DNA from: Streptomyces sp. 3214.6
Lineage (GTDB): Bacteria; Actinomycetota; Actinomycetes; Streptomycetales; Streptomycetaceae
DNA length: 64,000 bases
Assembly: GCF_900129855.1 (NCBI RefSeq)
Contig: NZ_LT670819.1
Coordinates: 6,758,001 to 6,822,000, forward strand
Direction of reading: 5' to 3'
Shown: positions 53,326 through 62,793 of the stretch, one piece after another
Numbering within the stretch: position 1 is the first letter of the stretch
How the letters are laid out: each line of letters starts with the position of its first letter
The notes under the pieces: generated by a model
What the model saw: the letters and a program-made list of their open reading frames with translations, nothing else
Database searches by the model: none
What the model was told of the DNA's origin: nothing
Made by a program: the position numbers and the translations under genes

Positions 53326-54906
53326 ATGCGCCAGACCCGTACCCGCGCGGTCCCTGTGACCGCTGCCGTCGCCATGACGGCCGTACTCGCCGGCTGTACC
53401 ACCACGGGATCGACGGCCGGAGACCCGAGCGGCGGTGATGCCGCCACGACGACGAAGATCCGCACGACGATCGACGTGCCGGCCGGCTTCGACCCGGCCA
53501 AGGCTCTGTCCCTGCCGGACTACCAGCTCGCCCGGGACAGTTACGACACCCTCGTGCGCAAGGACGACGGCGGGCTCGTCGGCGGGCTCGCCACCAAGTG
53601 GAAGAACACGCCGACCTCGGCCACGTTCACCCTGCGCACCGACGCGACCTGCGCCGACGGGACGCCGATCACGCCGACGGTCGTCAAGGGCTCCCTCGAC
53701 CGCTACATCGACCCGAAGACGGCGGCGCCCGATCTCCCCACGATCTTCGGCCCCGGCAACACGGTGAAAGTGACCGCCGACGACGCGGCGCACACGGTGA
53801 AGATCACGCTCGCCAGACCGTGGGGCGACATGGTCACCGGCCTGTCGGTCGCGAGCACGGGCATCGTCTGCCCGGCGGGACTCAAGGACCTCAAGGCCCT
53901 TGCCGCCGGTAAGGCCAAGGGCTCCCAGTCCGGCCCGTACCTGCTGGAGAAGTCCCAGTCCGGGGTCTCGTACTCCTACACGCTTCGCCCGGAGTACAAG
54001 GCATGGCCCGCCTGGCGCACGAAGATCCCCGGCAAGGTCGCCACGACGCTGGAGTACCTGGTCTCGCCCGACCCGACGGCGACCGGCAACCTCGTGACCA
54101 GCGGTCAGCTCGACATCGGCAAGATCGACGCCTCCGGCATCCCGCGCTTCGACAATGTGGGCGGCCACAGCGTGAGCATCAGCCGGTTCTCCGACTTCTA
54201 CCTGCTCTTCAACGAACGACCCGGCACGGTCTTCGCGGACGTCGCCACCCGCCGGGCCGTCGCCCAGGCCGTCGACCGCGCCGCCTTCACCAAGGTCGTC
54301 TCGAAGGACACGGGTGAGCCGTCGACGATGTTCGTGCAGAAGGGCGTCCCCTGCAACGACCCCAGCTCCTCCTTCCTCGTGCCGACGGACAAGGCCGCGG
54401 CGGCCGGCGTGCTCAAGGGCAAGAAGATCCGCCTCGTCGGGCCCCAGGTCGTCGGGCCCGCCGGCGCCGGAAACCAGTACATCCAGGAGGCGCTGCGGGC
54501 CGCGGGAGCGGACGTCACCCTCTCCAACGTCGACGTCGGGGCCTGGGTCGGGACCGTGTTCGGCAAGCCCGACGCCTGGGACCTCACGGTCTTCGCCGAC
54601 CTCAACTTCCTCGGCAGCGTCGCCAACCCGCTCGGCCACTTCGTGGGTCCGACCGTCCCCGAAGGCGGCGGCAACCTCGGCGCGGTGAAGAACCCCGTCG
54701 TGAACAAGGCCTTCGCCCAGGGCGCCGAGGCGACGACCGACAAGGCCCGCTGCGCCGCCTACCAGACGGCCGCCAAGGCCCTGATCTCGCAGGTGGACGC
54801 GGTGCCGCTGGTCAATGACCCGTTCATCTACGCACTGCGCAAGGGATTCAGCGCGCAGATGCTCGGCGGCTCGCTCGACGACCCCATCCTGCGCATCACC
54901 GGTTGA
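53326..54906 (+). CDS. ABC transporter substrate-binding lipoprotein, oligopeptide (SBP family 5) type
   Basis: 526 residues with a lipoprotein signal ending VLAGC (Cys24). The family-5 fold is clear: LARDSYDTLVRKDDGGLVGG, LATKWKNTPTSATFTLRTDA, ADVATRRAVAQAVDRAAFTK, and a C-terminal VPLVNDPFIYALRKGF. It binds peptides, nickel chelates or other nitrogen-rich solutes. The ATG follows CCAGGAGCA. First gene of an operon with amidase, permeases and ATPases. Confidence 0.92.
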   Translation: MRQTRTRAVPVTAAVAMTAVLAGCTTTGSTAGDPSGGDAATTTKIRTTIDVPAGFDPAKALSLPDYQLARDSYDTLVRKDDGGLVGGLATKWKNTPTSATFTLRTDATCADGTPITPTVVKGSLDRYIDPKTAAPDLPTIFGPGNTVKVTADDAAHTVKITLARPWGDMVTGLSVASTGIVCPAGLKDLKALAAGKAKGSQSGPYLLEKSQSGVSYSYTLRPEYKAWPAWRTKIPGKVATTLEYLVSPDPTATGNLVTSGQLDIGKIDASGIPRFDNVGGHSVSISRFSDFYLLFNERPGTVFADVATRRAVAQAVDRAAFTKVVSKDTGEPSTMFVQKGVPCNDPSSSFLVPTDKAAAAGVLKGKKIRLVGPQVVGPAGAGNQYIQEALRAAGADVTLSNVDVGAWVGTVFGKPDAWDLTVFADLNFLGSVANPLGHFVGPTVPEGGGNLGAVKNPVVNKAFAQGAEATTDKARCAAYQTAAKALISQVDAVPLVNDPFIYALRKGFSAQMLGGSLDDPILRITG

Positions 54907-55061
54907 CGGACAGGCCCCCGCATGCCGCGGAGACGCACGCGGCGGAGACGCACGCGGCGCAGATCCACGTGGCCGTACCCGGCCGTCCGGCACGGAGAAT
55001 CCCCGCCCTGTTCCGGCGCCGCGCCCCGAGACCCTTGCACCTTTCCGACAGGAGTCCCCTG

Positions 55062-56492
55062 GTGATCGACCCATTCAGCACCGCACAGCAGATCGCCGAC
55101 CTCGTGCGCACGAAAGAGGTCAGCCCGGTGGAGGTGGCCGAGACCTACCTCGACCGCATCGAGCGGATCAACCCCGCCGTCAACGCCGTCGTCTGGCTCG
55201 ACGCCGACGCCGTGCGCGCGGCGGCAGTCCGGGCCGAGCGGGCGGTGCTGCGCGGCGAGCCGCTCGGCCCGCTGCACGGCGTCCCCATCCCCATCAAGGA
55301 CCTCAACTCCCTTGCGGGACAACCCAACACGATGTCCTCACTGGCCATCCGGGACACCCCGCGGACGGTCACGGACCCCGACATCCAGCTCCTCCTCGAC
55401 GCCGGCGCGATCCCCCTGGGCCGGACGAACTCACCGGAGTTCGGCGCTCTGACCGTCTCCGAGAACGCCCGCCACGGCAAGACGCGCAACCCGTGGAACC
55501 CGGAGCACACCTCCGGCGGGTCGAGCGGCGGCGCGTCGGCGGCCGTCGCGGCCGGCCTCGCCCCGGTGGCGCACGCCTCCGACGGCGGCGGATCGATCCG
55601 GGTCCCGGCGTCCGTCACCGGCCTCGTCGGCCTCAAACCGAGCCGGGGACGCGTGCCCGCGCTCGTCCGGGGATGGGAACACTCGACGACCGAAGGCGCG
55701 ATCACCCGCACCGTGCGCGACGCGGCCCTCATGCTCGACGTCATGGGCCGTGCCGACCGGCTCGCCTGGTACAGCGCGCCCGAACCGGGTCGCCCGTACA
55801 TCGAGGAGGCCGGTGCCGATCCCGGGCGGCTGCGGATCGGCCTGCTCCTCGACGCGCCCACCGGGCTGCCGGTCGACGAGGACTGCCGCACGGCGGCGCT
55901 GACGGCCGCGCAGGCACTGCGCGACCTGGGACACGACGTCGTCGAGGCCCGCCCGAAGATGTTCTCCTACGAGGCGATCATGGGCTTCACCTGGACGATC
56001 ATCAGTGCCTCCACCTACGCCATCGAGGTCGACGATCCCGACGCCGTGGACCCCTACATCCGGCGCCGCCGGGAGACCGCCCTGGAGGTCACCGCGGGCG
56101 ACTACGCCCGGACGGCGGCCCGCCTGCAGGCCGAGTCACGCGAGGTGGTCGCCCAGTGGGGCAGGGACTTCGACGTGCTCCTCACCCCGACCACGGCGGT
56201 CGTGGCGCCCCCGGTCGGCCCCGTGTACGACGAGGCGAACTCCGACCCGGACGGCCCGCGGGCCACCGAGACCCGGATGGTGTCGTTCACCGCGTTCGTC
56301 AACATCGCCGGGCTGCCCGCCATCTCGCTGCCCGTCCACACGACCGCCGACGGACTGCCGGTCGGCGCCCAACTCATCGGCGCACCCTACGACGAGGCGA
56401 CGCTGCTCCGCCTGTCCGCCCAGCTCGAACCGCGGTTTCGCTGGTACGAGCGGCACCCGGACGACGCGGCGCTCGTGGCGGCGACGCTGTGA
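55062..56492 (+). CDS. Amidase signature family enzyme
   Basis: 476 residues from the GTG at 55062 (GACAGGAG upstream); the frame is open to 54903, but this start fits the family. Ser-cisSer-Lys triad: Lys79 in PIPIKDLNS, Ser154/155 in TSGGSSGGASA, and the nucleophile Ser178 in SDGGGSIRVPAS. These enzymes hydrolyse amides R-CO-NH2 to acid plus ammonia. Placed inside the ABC operon, it probably acts on the imported compound. Its stop overlaps the permease start (GTGA). Confidence 0.92.
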   Translation: MIDPFSTAQQIADLVRTKEVSPVEVAETYLDRIERINPAVNAVVWLDADAVRAAAVRAERAVLRGEPLGPLHGVPIPIKDLNSLAGQPNTMSSLAIRDTPRTVTDPDIQLLLDAGAIPLGRTNSPEFGALTVSENARHGKTRNPWNPEHTSGGSSGGASAAVAAGLAPVAHASDGGGSIRVPASVTGLVGLKPSRGRVPALVRGWEHSTTEGAITRTVRDAALMLDVMGRADRLAWYSAPEPGRPYIEEAGADPGRLRIGLLLDAPTGLPVDEDCRTAALTAAQALRDLGHDVVEARPKMFSYEAIMGFTWTIISASTYAIEVDDPDAVDPYIRRRRETALEVTAGDYARTAARLQAESREVVAQWGRDFDVLLTPTTAVVAPPVGPVYDEANSDPDGPRATETRMVSFTAFVNIAGLPAISLPVHTTADGLPVGAQLIGAPYDEATLLRLSAQLEPRFRWYERHPDDAALVAATL

Positions 56493-57520
56493 GCGCCGGG
56501 TCCGCCGTCCCGACCGGGCCGCTGCCCGCCGCGGCCGTCCGGCGCGTTCCCCGGCTGCGGCTGGGCGGTGGCTGGGCCGGGTTCGCCGTCCGCCGGGCGG
56601 GCGGCCTGCTGATGTCCATGCTGCTGCTCGTCCTCGTGACGTTCCTCATCGTGCCCCTGCTGCCCGGGGACCCGGCCCGCGCGATCGCCGGCACCAGTTC
56701 GTCCCCGGCCACGCTCGCGGCGATACGCGCACGACTGGGCCTCGACGAGCCGATGGCGACGCGGTTCGTCCACTACCTCGGCGACATCGCGTCCGGGCGG
56801 CTCGGCACCTCGTTCCGGTTCGACACCCCGGTCGCGGACATCGTCACGACCCGGTTGCCGTACACCGTCCAGCTCGTCATCCCGGCCGTCCTGCTCTCCC
56901 TGGTCATCGCCGTCCCGCTGGGCATGGCCGTCGGCGTCCTCACTCGTGACGGACGCCGCCGCCGGCTCGGCGTCGGCTTCGGCACGGTCGCCGGACTCCT
57001 CGCGTCGGCGCCGGTCTACGTCGTCGCGACCCTCCTCATCGTCCTGTTCTCGATCAGCCTCGGGCTGCTGCCGTCCGGCGGCGCCACGACACCGAGCGCG
57101 CTCGTCCTGCCGATCGCCGCGCTCTGCATCGGCCCGGCCTTCGCCATCGCCCGGGTGGTCCGGCAGGAGACGGCCTCCGTGCTCGCCCAGGACTACATGA
57201 GGACCGCCCGCGGCCACCGCCTCGGATCCGTGCGTCTCCACCTCCGCCACGCGCTGCCCAACCTCGTGACGAGTGTCCTCACCCTGAGCGGTCTCGTCCT
57301 CACATCCCTGCTCGGCGGGACGATCATCCTGGAGAACGTCTTCACCTACCCGGGGCTCGGCACCGAGGTCGTCCAGGCGATCATCTACAAGGACTATCCG
57401 GTGATCCAGGGCATCATTCTCGTCGTCGGCATGCTCGCCCTGCTCGTCAACCTCCTCGTCGACGTCGTCCTCGGGATCGTCGACCCCCGCACTCTCGAGG
57501 GAGGTCGTCGTGGCCACTGA
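56489..57520 (+). CDS. ABC transporter permease, DppB/OppB type
   Basis: 343 residues with about six membrane segments. VTFLIVPLLPGDPARAIAGT near residue 50 and the inner-loop EAA-like stretch RVVRQETASVLAQDYMRTAR are typical of DppB. IILENVFTYPGLGTEVVQAI follows in the usual order. A 30-residue N-terminal extension precedes TM1. The stop overlaps the next gene by 11 bp. Confidence 0.92.
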   Translation: MSAGSAVPTGPLPAAAVRRVPRLRLGGGWAGFAVRRAGGLLMSMLLLVLVTFLIVPLLPGDPARAIAGTSSSPATLAAIRARLGLDEPMATRFVHYLGDIASGRLGTSFRFDTPVADIVTTRLPYTVQLVIPAVLLSLVIAVPLGMAVGVLTRDGRRRRLGVGFGTVAGLLASAPVYVVATLLIVLFSISLGLLPSGGATTPSALVLPIAALCIGPAFAIARVVRQETASVLAQDYMRTARGHRLGSVRLHLRHALPNLVTSVLTLSGLVLTSLLGGTIILENVFTYPGLGTEVVQAIIYKDYPVIQGIILVVGMLALLVNLLVDVVLGIVDPRTLEGGRRGH

Positions 57521-59351
57521 AGCGACCGCGCGCCGCCGGCTCCGCAACCCGTCACTGCTGTCCGGCGCCGTGATCCTCGGACTGCTCCTCCTCGTGGCCC
57601 TCGTCGCCCCGCTGCTGCTGAGCGGTTCCGCCGAGACCCTCACCGACGACGCCCGGCTCGGGCCCGGCGCCGGGCATCTCCTCGGCACCGACGCCTTCGG
57701 CCGTGACGTCCTCGCCCGGGCGCTCGTCGCGACCCGGCTCACCCTGCTCATGGCCGCCGCCGCCACCGCCGCCTCGTTCGTCGTCGGCGTCGCGATCGGC
57801 GCGCTGGTCCACCTGGCCCCCGGGTGGCTGCGCGAGACCTGTCTGCGGCTCATCGACTCTGCGGTGGCCTTCCCCTCGCTCGTCCTCGCCCTCGTCATCG
57901 CGGCGGTGCTCGGACCGGGCACGGGGTCCGCGATCGTCGCGATCGCCGTCGCCGGCGTCCCCGGCTTCGCACGGCTGACGGCGAATCTCGCCGCGACCGT
58001 CGCGGACAAGGACTACGTGCTCACCGCGCGCCTGCTCGGCGTTCCCGGCCTGCGCATCCTCGGCCGGCACGTCCTGCCGAACATCAGCGGGCCGCTGCTG
58101 GTGCTCCTCAGTTCGAGCTTCACCCTGTCCCTGCTCGACATCAGCAGTCTGTCGTTCGTCGGCCTCGGTGTGCAGAACCCGCAGTACGACTGGGGCCGGC
58201 TGCTCAACGAGGCGCTGCCGTCGATCTTCGCCCAGCCGTCGGTCGTCCTCGCGCCGTCGATCATGCTCATCGTCACCGGTGTGGGCGCCGTGCTCCTCGG
58301 AGACGGCGTGGCCTCGCTCGTCGACCCGCGCACCCGCGGCACGGCGCCCGCATCGACCGGGACGGCGGACGCGGCGGGACCGGCCGACCCGGCACAGGCG
58401 CCCCGGGCGCTTCAGGCGTCGGGCGGGGCGGGGGCAGCGGCCGGCACGGAGCCGGACGGCCTGCTGGCCGTCGCCGGGCTCACCGTGCGGGCCGGCGATC
58501 GGACACTCGTCGACGACGTGTCGTTCACCATCGGCGCCGGCCAGATCGTCGGCCTGGTCGGGGAGTCGGGCTCGGGCAAGTCCACCATCGCCATGGCGGT
58601 CGCGGGACTGCTCCCCGAGGGCGTGCGGGCGAACGCTTCGCGCCTGGCCCTCGGCGACCTCGACCTGCTCGGAACACCGCCGCAGCGACGCCTCGCGACC
58701 GAGATCGGCATCGTCTACCAGGACCCGATCGGCACGTTCAACCCCGCGCTGCGGCTCGGCACCCAGCTCACCGAGGTGGCCAGGACGCATCTGCGGACGC
58801 CCCGGCGCCGGGCCGCCCGGGACATGGTCCGCGCGCTGGCCGACATCCACGTCACCGAGCCGGAGCGGCGGCTGCGCCAGCACCCGCACGAGCTGAGCGG
58901 CGGCATGCTCCAGCGTGCCTCGATCGCCTCCGCGATGACGACGAACCCGCGGCTGCTCATCGCCGACGAACCGACGACGGCCCTCGACGTCACCGTCCAG
59001 GCGGAGGTGCTGCGGCAGTTCAGGCGCATCAACCGCGAGCACGACACGGCGATGCTGTTCATCTCGCACGACATCGGAGTGGTCGGCGTGCTCTGTGACA
59101 CCGTCCTGGTGCTCCACGGCGGCCGGGTCGTCGACCGGACGACGGGCGACGACCTGCGCCGGGGGACGGTCACTCACCCGTACACCCGCGCGTTGCTCGC
59201 GGCGACGCCCGCCGCGGTCGAGGCCGGGGGAACCCTCAGCGCGGTCCGGTGGACGGCCGACGCGCACGCGGCGCAGCCGAGCGGGGCGCCGTCGGACGAC
59301 CTTTCCGACAAGGCCGCGGACCTCCCCCAGGCCGCGGAAGGGAGCCGCTGA
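57510..59351 (+). CDS. Fused DppC-type permease and DppD-type ATPase
   Basis: 613 residues from a GTG. Residues 1-275 are a DppC-like permease (GTDAFGRDVLARALVATRLT; FVGLGVQNPQYDWGRLLNEA). An Ala/Pro linker of about 40 residues follows. Residues 315-590 are a DppD-like ATPase: Walker A GESGSGKST, Q-loop IVYQDPIGTFNP, signature LSGGMLQRASIASAM, Walker B LLIADEPTTALD and H-loop SHDIG. Normally two genes. The fusion fixes the pairing of this permease with one ATPase. The stop overlaps the next ATG (TGATG). Confidence 0.92.
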   Translation: MATEATARRRLRNPSLLSGAVILGLLLLVALVAPLLLSGSAETLTDDARLGPGAGHLLGTDAFGRDVLARALVATRLTLLMAAAATAASFVVGVAIGALVHLAPGWLRETCLRLIDSAVAFPSLVLALVIAAVLGPGTGSAIVAIAVAGVPGFARLTANLAATVADKDYVLTARLLGVPGLRILGRHVLPNISGPLLVLLSSSFTLSLLDISSLSFVGLGVQNPQYDWGRLLNEALPSIFAQPSVVLAPSIMLIVTGVGAVLLGDGVASLVDPRTRGTAPASTGTADAAGPADPAQAPRALQASGGAGAAAGTEPDGLLAVAGLTVRAGDRTLVDDVSFTIGAGQIVGLVGESGSGKSTIAMAVAGLLPEGVRANASRLALGDLDLLGTPPQRRLATEIGIVYQDPIGTFNPALRLGTQLTEVARTHLRTPRRRAARDMVRALADIHVTEPERRLRQHPHELSGGMLQRASIASAMTTNPRLLIADEPTTALDVTVQAEVLRQFRRINREHDTAMLFISHDIGVVGVLCDTVLVLHGGRVVDRTTGDDLRRGTVTHPYTRALLAATPAAVEAGGTLSAVRWTADAHAAQPSGAPSDDLSDKAADLPQAAEGSR

Positions 59352-60175
59352 TGTATGCCACCGCCACCGCATCGGACCCGCAGGCGGCCGCCCCGCTGCT
59401 GCGCGTCGAGGACCTCACTGTCGAACTCGGCCACGGCGTCGCGGCCCGCAGGGTGCTCAAGGGAATCTCGTTCGACATCCCCCGCGGCAGCACCCTCGCA
59501 CTCGTCGGGGAGTCAGGGTCGGGCAAGACGACGCTCGCGCGGACACTCGTCGGCGTCCACAGGCCGTCCGGCGGCCGGGTCCTCGTGGACGGCGCCCCGC
59601 TGCGCACCTCGCGCGGACGGGCGGGAGCCGCGACGGTCCAGATGATTCCGCAGGACCCGTACTCCTCGTTCGACCCGCGGCGCACCGTCGCGCAGTCGCT
59701 CGCCGAAGCACTCGATCCGGTCCGGGCCAGGGTCAAACCGGCCCGGGCGCGGATCGCCGAACTGCTCAGCCAGGTGAGCCTCGACCCGGACACCATGGAC
59801 CGCTACCCGCACGAGTTCTCCGGCGGCCAACGGCAGCGGCTGGCGATCGCACGGGCCCTCGCACCGCGTCCCCGGTTCGTCATCGCCGACGAGATCACCT
59901 CGGCCCTCGACCTGACGACCCAGGCCGAGATCCTCAACCTGCTCGCCGATCTGCGCCGCCGGCTCTCGCTGACGATGCTGTTCATCTCGCACGACCTGGC
60001 CGTCGTCCGGCACGTCAGCGACACGGTCGCGGTCCTGCTGCACGGGGACCTCGTCGAACTCGGCCCGACCGGAGCCACCTTCGCCGAGCCGAACCACCCG
60101 TACACCGCTCGACTCCTCGCGTCCGTCCCGGGCGACCCGAGGTTCCGCCTCGACGACGAGCCTGCCACGACGTGA
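59351..60175 (+). CDS. ABC transporter ATP-binding protein, DppF/OppF type
   Basis: 274 residues. Walker A GESGSGKTT, Q-loop QMIPQDPYSSFDPRRTV, signature FSGGQRQRLAIARAL, Walker B FVIADEITSALD and H-loop SHDLA. The ATG at 59351 shares a base with the upstream TGA; a longer open frame starts at 59249 inside the previous gene and is rejected. Last gene of the oligopeptide-type ABC operon. The C-terminal HPYTARLLASVPG is the OppF-type oligopeptide signature. Confidence 0.93.
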   Translation: MYATATASDPQAAAPLLRVEDLTVELGHGVAARRVLKGISFDIPRGSTLALVGESGSGKTTLARTLVGVHRPSGGRVLVDGAPLRTSRGRAGAATVQMIPQDPYSSFDPRRTVAQSLAEALDPVRARVKPARARIAELLSQVSLDPDTMDRYPHEFSGGQRQRLAIARALAPRPRFVIADEITSALDLTTQAEILNLLADLRRRLSLTMLFISHDLAVVRHVSDTVAVLLHGDLVELGPTGATFAEPNHPYTARLLASVPGDPRFRLDDEPATT

Positions 60176-60243
60176 ACCGACCGGAGGTGCGTTCCCCGGC
60201 GGGCAGGTCTCCCCTGATCGGCCGTCCGAGGCGTCCGCGACGA

Positions 60244-60328
60244 TTAGAGCGGCGTGCGATGTGATGGAGTGATGTGACTGAGACAACCCTTCTAACACAG
60301 GCATTCCATGCTTAGAGTGATGCTCTAA
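60244..60328. promoter_or_regulatory. TTAGAG palindromic operator region before the urease operon
   Basis: TTAGAG-N5-CTCTAA at 60312-60328 is a perfect inverted repeat 30 bp upstream of the start at 60358. A single TTAGAG half-site is at 60244-60249. The region is AT-richer than its surroundings and probably carries the promoter; a clear -35/-10 pair was not assigned. No regulator gene is adjacent. Confidence 0.5.
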
Positions 60329-60357
60329 TGTGAGCGAACTGAGGAGGTGTCCGCGGC

Positions 60358-61062
60358 ATGAGACTGACTCCCACGGAGCGGGACCGGCTGCTGCTCTTCG
60401 GAGCAGCCGAGCTGGCTCGCGCCCGCCGCGCCCGCGGTCTGCGGCTCAACGTGCCGGAGGCGACCGCGCTGATCGCGGACACCGTCTGCGAGGCCGCCCG
60501 CGACGGTGCCCGGCTCACGGAGGCCATCGGGCGCGCCAGATCCGTGCTCGGCCCGGACGACGTGCTGCCGGGGGTCGCGGACGTCGTCACCGAGGTGCAT
60601 GTCGAGGCGGTCTTCGACGACGGTTCACGGCTCGCGGTCGTCAGCGACCCGATCGGCGGGCGTCTCGGTGAGCGGGCCCCGGGCGCGCTGCTGCCGGGTC
60701 CCGAGCACGCCGAGCCCGAGGCGGCCGTCCGGCTGAGGGTCACCAACACCGCCACCGTGCCGGTCTCCGTCACCTCCCACTTCCACTTCTTCGAGGCCAA
60801 CCCGCGGCTCGACTTCGCCCGGGAGACTTCCTACGGGATGCGGCTCGCCGTACCCGCCGGGTCGTCCGTGCGGTTCGGGCCGGGGGAGAGCCTGGAGGTC
60901 GGGCTGGTGCCCATCGGCGGCGACCGGATCGCCATCGGGTTCGCCGGTCTGGTCGACGGGGCACTGGACGCGCCCGGCGCCCGCGAGGAGGCACTGCGCC
61001 GCGCCGCCGCCTGCGGCTACCTCGGCGTACCGGAAACACCTGATCTGGAGGTCCAGCGGTGA
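60358..61062 (+). CDS. Fused urease gamma/beta subunit
   Basis: 234 residues: urease gamma (about 1-100: MRLTPTERDRLLLFGAAELA; LNVPEATALIADTVCEAARD) joined to urease beta (about 105-220: VTNTATVPVSVTSHFHFFEA; FGPGESLEVGLVPIGG). Such fusions occur in some bacteria with trimeric ureases. The ATG follows GAGGAGGTG. Its stop overlaps the alpha subunit start (GTGA). No ureD, ureE, ureF or ureG gene for nickel insertion lies in the window. Confidence 0.92.
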   Translation: MRLTPTERDRLLLFGAAELARARRARGLRLNVPEATALIADTVCEAARDGARLTEAIGRARSVLGPDDVLPGVADVVTEVHVEAVFDDGSRLAVVSDPIGGRLGERAPGALLPGPEHAEPEAAVRLRVTNTATVPVSVTSHFHFFEANPRLDFARETSYGMRLAVPAGSSVRFGPGESLEVGLVPIGGDRIAIGFAGLVDGALDAPGAREEALRRAAACGYLGVPETPDLEVQR

Positions 61063-62768
61063 GCCGCCCAGGCGGTCACCCCGCAGCGGCCCGCCGTCTC
61101 AGCCCGTACGAGTACGCCGCCACCCACGGCCCGCGCGCGGGCGACCGGATCCGGTTGGGCGACTCCGGCCTGACGATCCGCGTGGAGTCCGACTCCCAGC
61201 GCTACGGCGACGAGTTCCTCGCCGGGTTCGGCAAGACCGCCCGGGACGGGCTGCACCTCAAGGCGGCCGCCGTCCGGGAGACCTGTGACGTGGTCGTCAG
61301 CAACGTCGTCGTGATCGACGCGGTGCTGGGGATCCGCAAGGTCTCCATCGGCATCAGGGAAGGCCGGATCTGCTCGGTCGGGCGGGCCGGAAACCCCGAC
61401 ACCCTCGACGGGGTCGACGTCGTCGTGGGCACCGGGACCTCGATCGTGTCCGGCGAGGGGCTCATCGCGACCGCCGGAGCCGTCGACCCCCACGTCCACC
61501 TGCTGTCGCCGCGGATCATGGAAGCCTCGCTCGCCTCCGGCGTCACCACGATCATCGGGCAGGAGTTCGGGCCCGTGTGGGGCGTCGGGGTCAACTCGCC
61601 CTGGGCACTGCGGCACGCGTTCAACGCCTTCGACGCCTGGCCGGTCAACATCGGCTTCCTCGGGCGCGGTTCGTCGTCCTCCTCGGCACCTCTGGTGGAG
61701 GCCCTCGCCGAGGGCGGCGCGTGCGGCTTCAAGGTGCACGAGGACATGGGCGCCCACACGCGCGCCCTGGACACCGCCTTGCGTGTCGCCGACGAACACG
61801 ACGTCCAAGTGGCCCTGCACAGCGACGGGTTGAACGAATGTCTGTCCGTCGAGGACACCCTGCGCGTGCTGGAGGGGCGGACCATCCACGCCTTCCACAT
61901 CGAGGGCTGCGGCGGCGGACACGTCCCGAACGTGCTGAAGATGGCCGGCGTCCCGAACGTCATCGGCTCCTCCACCAACCCCACCCTCCCCTTCGGCCGG
62001 GACGCCGTCGCCGAGCACTACGACATGATCGTCTCCGTCCACGGCCTCAAGACCGACCTGCCCGGCGACGCCGCCATGGCCCGCGACCGCATCCGCGCCG
62101 GGACCATGGGCGCCGAGGACGTGCTGCACGACCTGGGCGCGATCGGCATCACGTCGTCGGACGCGCAGGGAATGGGGCGGGCCGGCGAGACCGTCCGCCG
62201 TACGTTCGCGATGGCCGGGAAGATGAAGGCCCAGTTCGGCGCGCCCGACGACCACGACAACGAGCGCGTCCTGCGCTACCTGGCCAAGCTGACGATCAAC
62301 CCGGCCATCGCGCACGGCCTCGCCCACGAGGTGGGGTCGATCGAGGCCGGCAAGCTCGCCGACATCGTGCTGTGGCGGCCCGAGTACTTCGGCGCCAAGC
62401 CGCAGCTGGTGCTCAAGGCCGGCTTCCCCGCGTACGGCGTGGTCGGCGACCCGGGCGCCGCCACCGACACCTGCGAACCCCTCGTCCTCGGCCCGCAGTT
62501 CGGGGCCCACGGCACCACGCCCGCCGACATCTCGGTCGCCTTCGTCGCCCAGGCGGCCCTCGACCAGGCCAACGACTCGATGCCGACCCGGCGCCGCAGG
62601 GTCGCCGTACGGGGCACGCGCGGCATGGGGCCGGCCGACCTGCGCCTCAACTCCCGTACCGGAGCGGTCGATGTGGACCAGCGCACGGGGCTGGTCACGC
62701 TCGACGGAGAGCCGCTGCGCTCGGAACCTGCCGAGTCCGTCTCCCTCAACCGCCTGTATTTCCTTTGA
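61059..62768 (+). CDS. Urease alpha subunit, divergent type
   Basis: 569 residues, normal urease alpha length. Metal ligands are in place: His145/His147 (DPHVHLLSP), carbamylated Lys225 and His227 (FKVHEDMG), His254 (ALHSDGLNE), His280 (HIEGCGGGHVPN) and Asp368 (SSDAQGMGR). The mobile flap differs: where standard ureases have VCHHLD, this has SVHGLK, so the flap Cys is Val327 and the second His is Gly329, while the catalytic-type His328 remains. HEDWG is HEDMG. It may hydrolyse urea poorly or use another ureide. Agmatine deiminase follows at 25 bp. Confidence 0.88.
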   Translation: MSRPGGHPAAARRLSPYEYAATHGPRAGDRIRLGDSGLTIRVESDSQRYGDEFLAGFGKTARDGLHLKAAAVRETCDVVVSNVVVIDAVLGIRKVSIGIREGRICSVGRAGNPDTLDGVDVVVGTGTSIVSGEGLIATAGAVDPHVHLLSPRIMEASLASGVTTIIGQEFGPVWGVGVNSPWALRHAFNAFDAWPVNIGFLGRGSSSSSAPLVEALAEGGACGFKVHEDMGAHTRALDTALRVADEHDVQVALHSDGLNECLSVEDTLRVLEGRTIHAFHIEGCGGGHVPNVLKMAGVPNVIGSSTNPTLPFGRDAVAEHYDMIVSVHGLKTDLPGDAAMARDRIRAGTMGAEDVLHDLGAIGITSSDAQGMGRAGETVRRTFAMAGKMKAQFGAPDDHDNERVLRYLAKLTINPAIAHGLAHEVGSIEAGKLADIVLWRPEYFGAKPQLVLKAGFPAYGVVGDPGAATDTCEPLVLGPQFGAHGTTPADISVAFVAQAALDQANDSMPTRRRRVAVRGTRGMGPADLRLNSRTGAVDVDQRTGLVTLDGEPLRSEPAESVSLNRLYFL

Positions 62769-62793
62769 ATGTCACAGCCTGTGAGGATCACTC

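Noticed and set aside
56387..58009. Long minus-strand frame opposite the ABC permeases
   Set aside because: Low-complexity Arg/Ser/Asp translation without domains; the plus strand encodes the permeases with all motifs.
61017..62510. Minus-strand frame opposite urease alpha
   Set aside because: His/Val/Gly-rich antisense translation, a common artefact opposite GC-rich genes; no ribosome-binding site.
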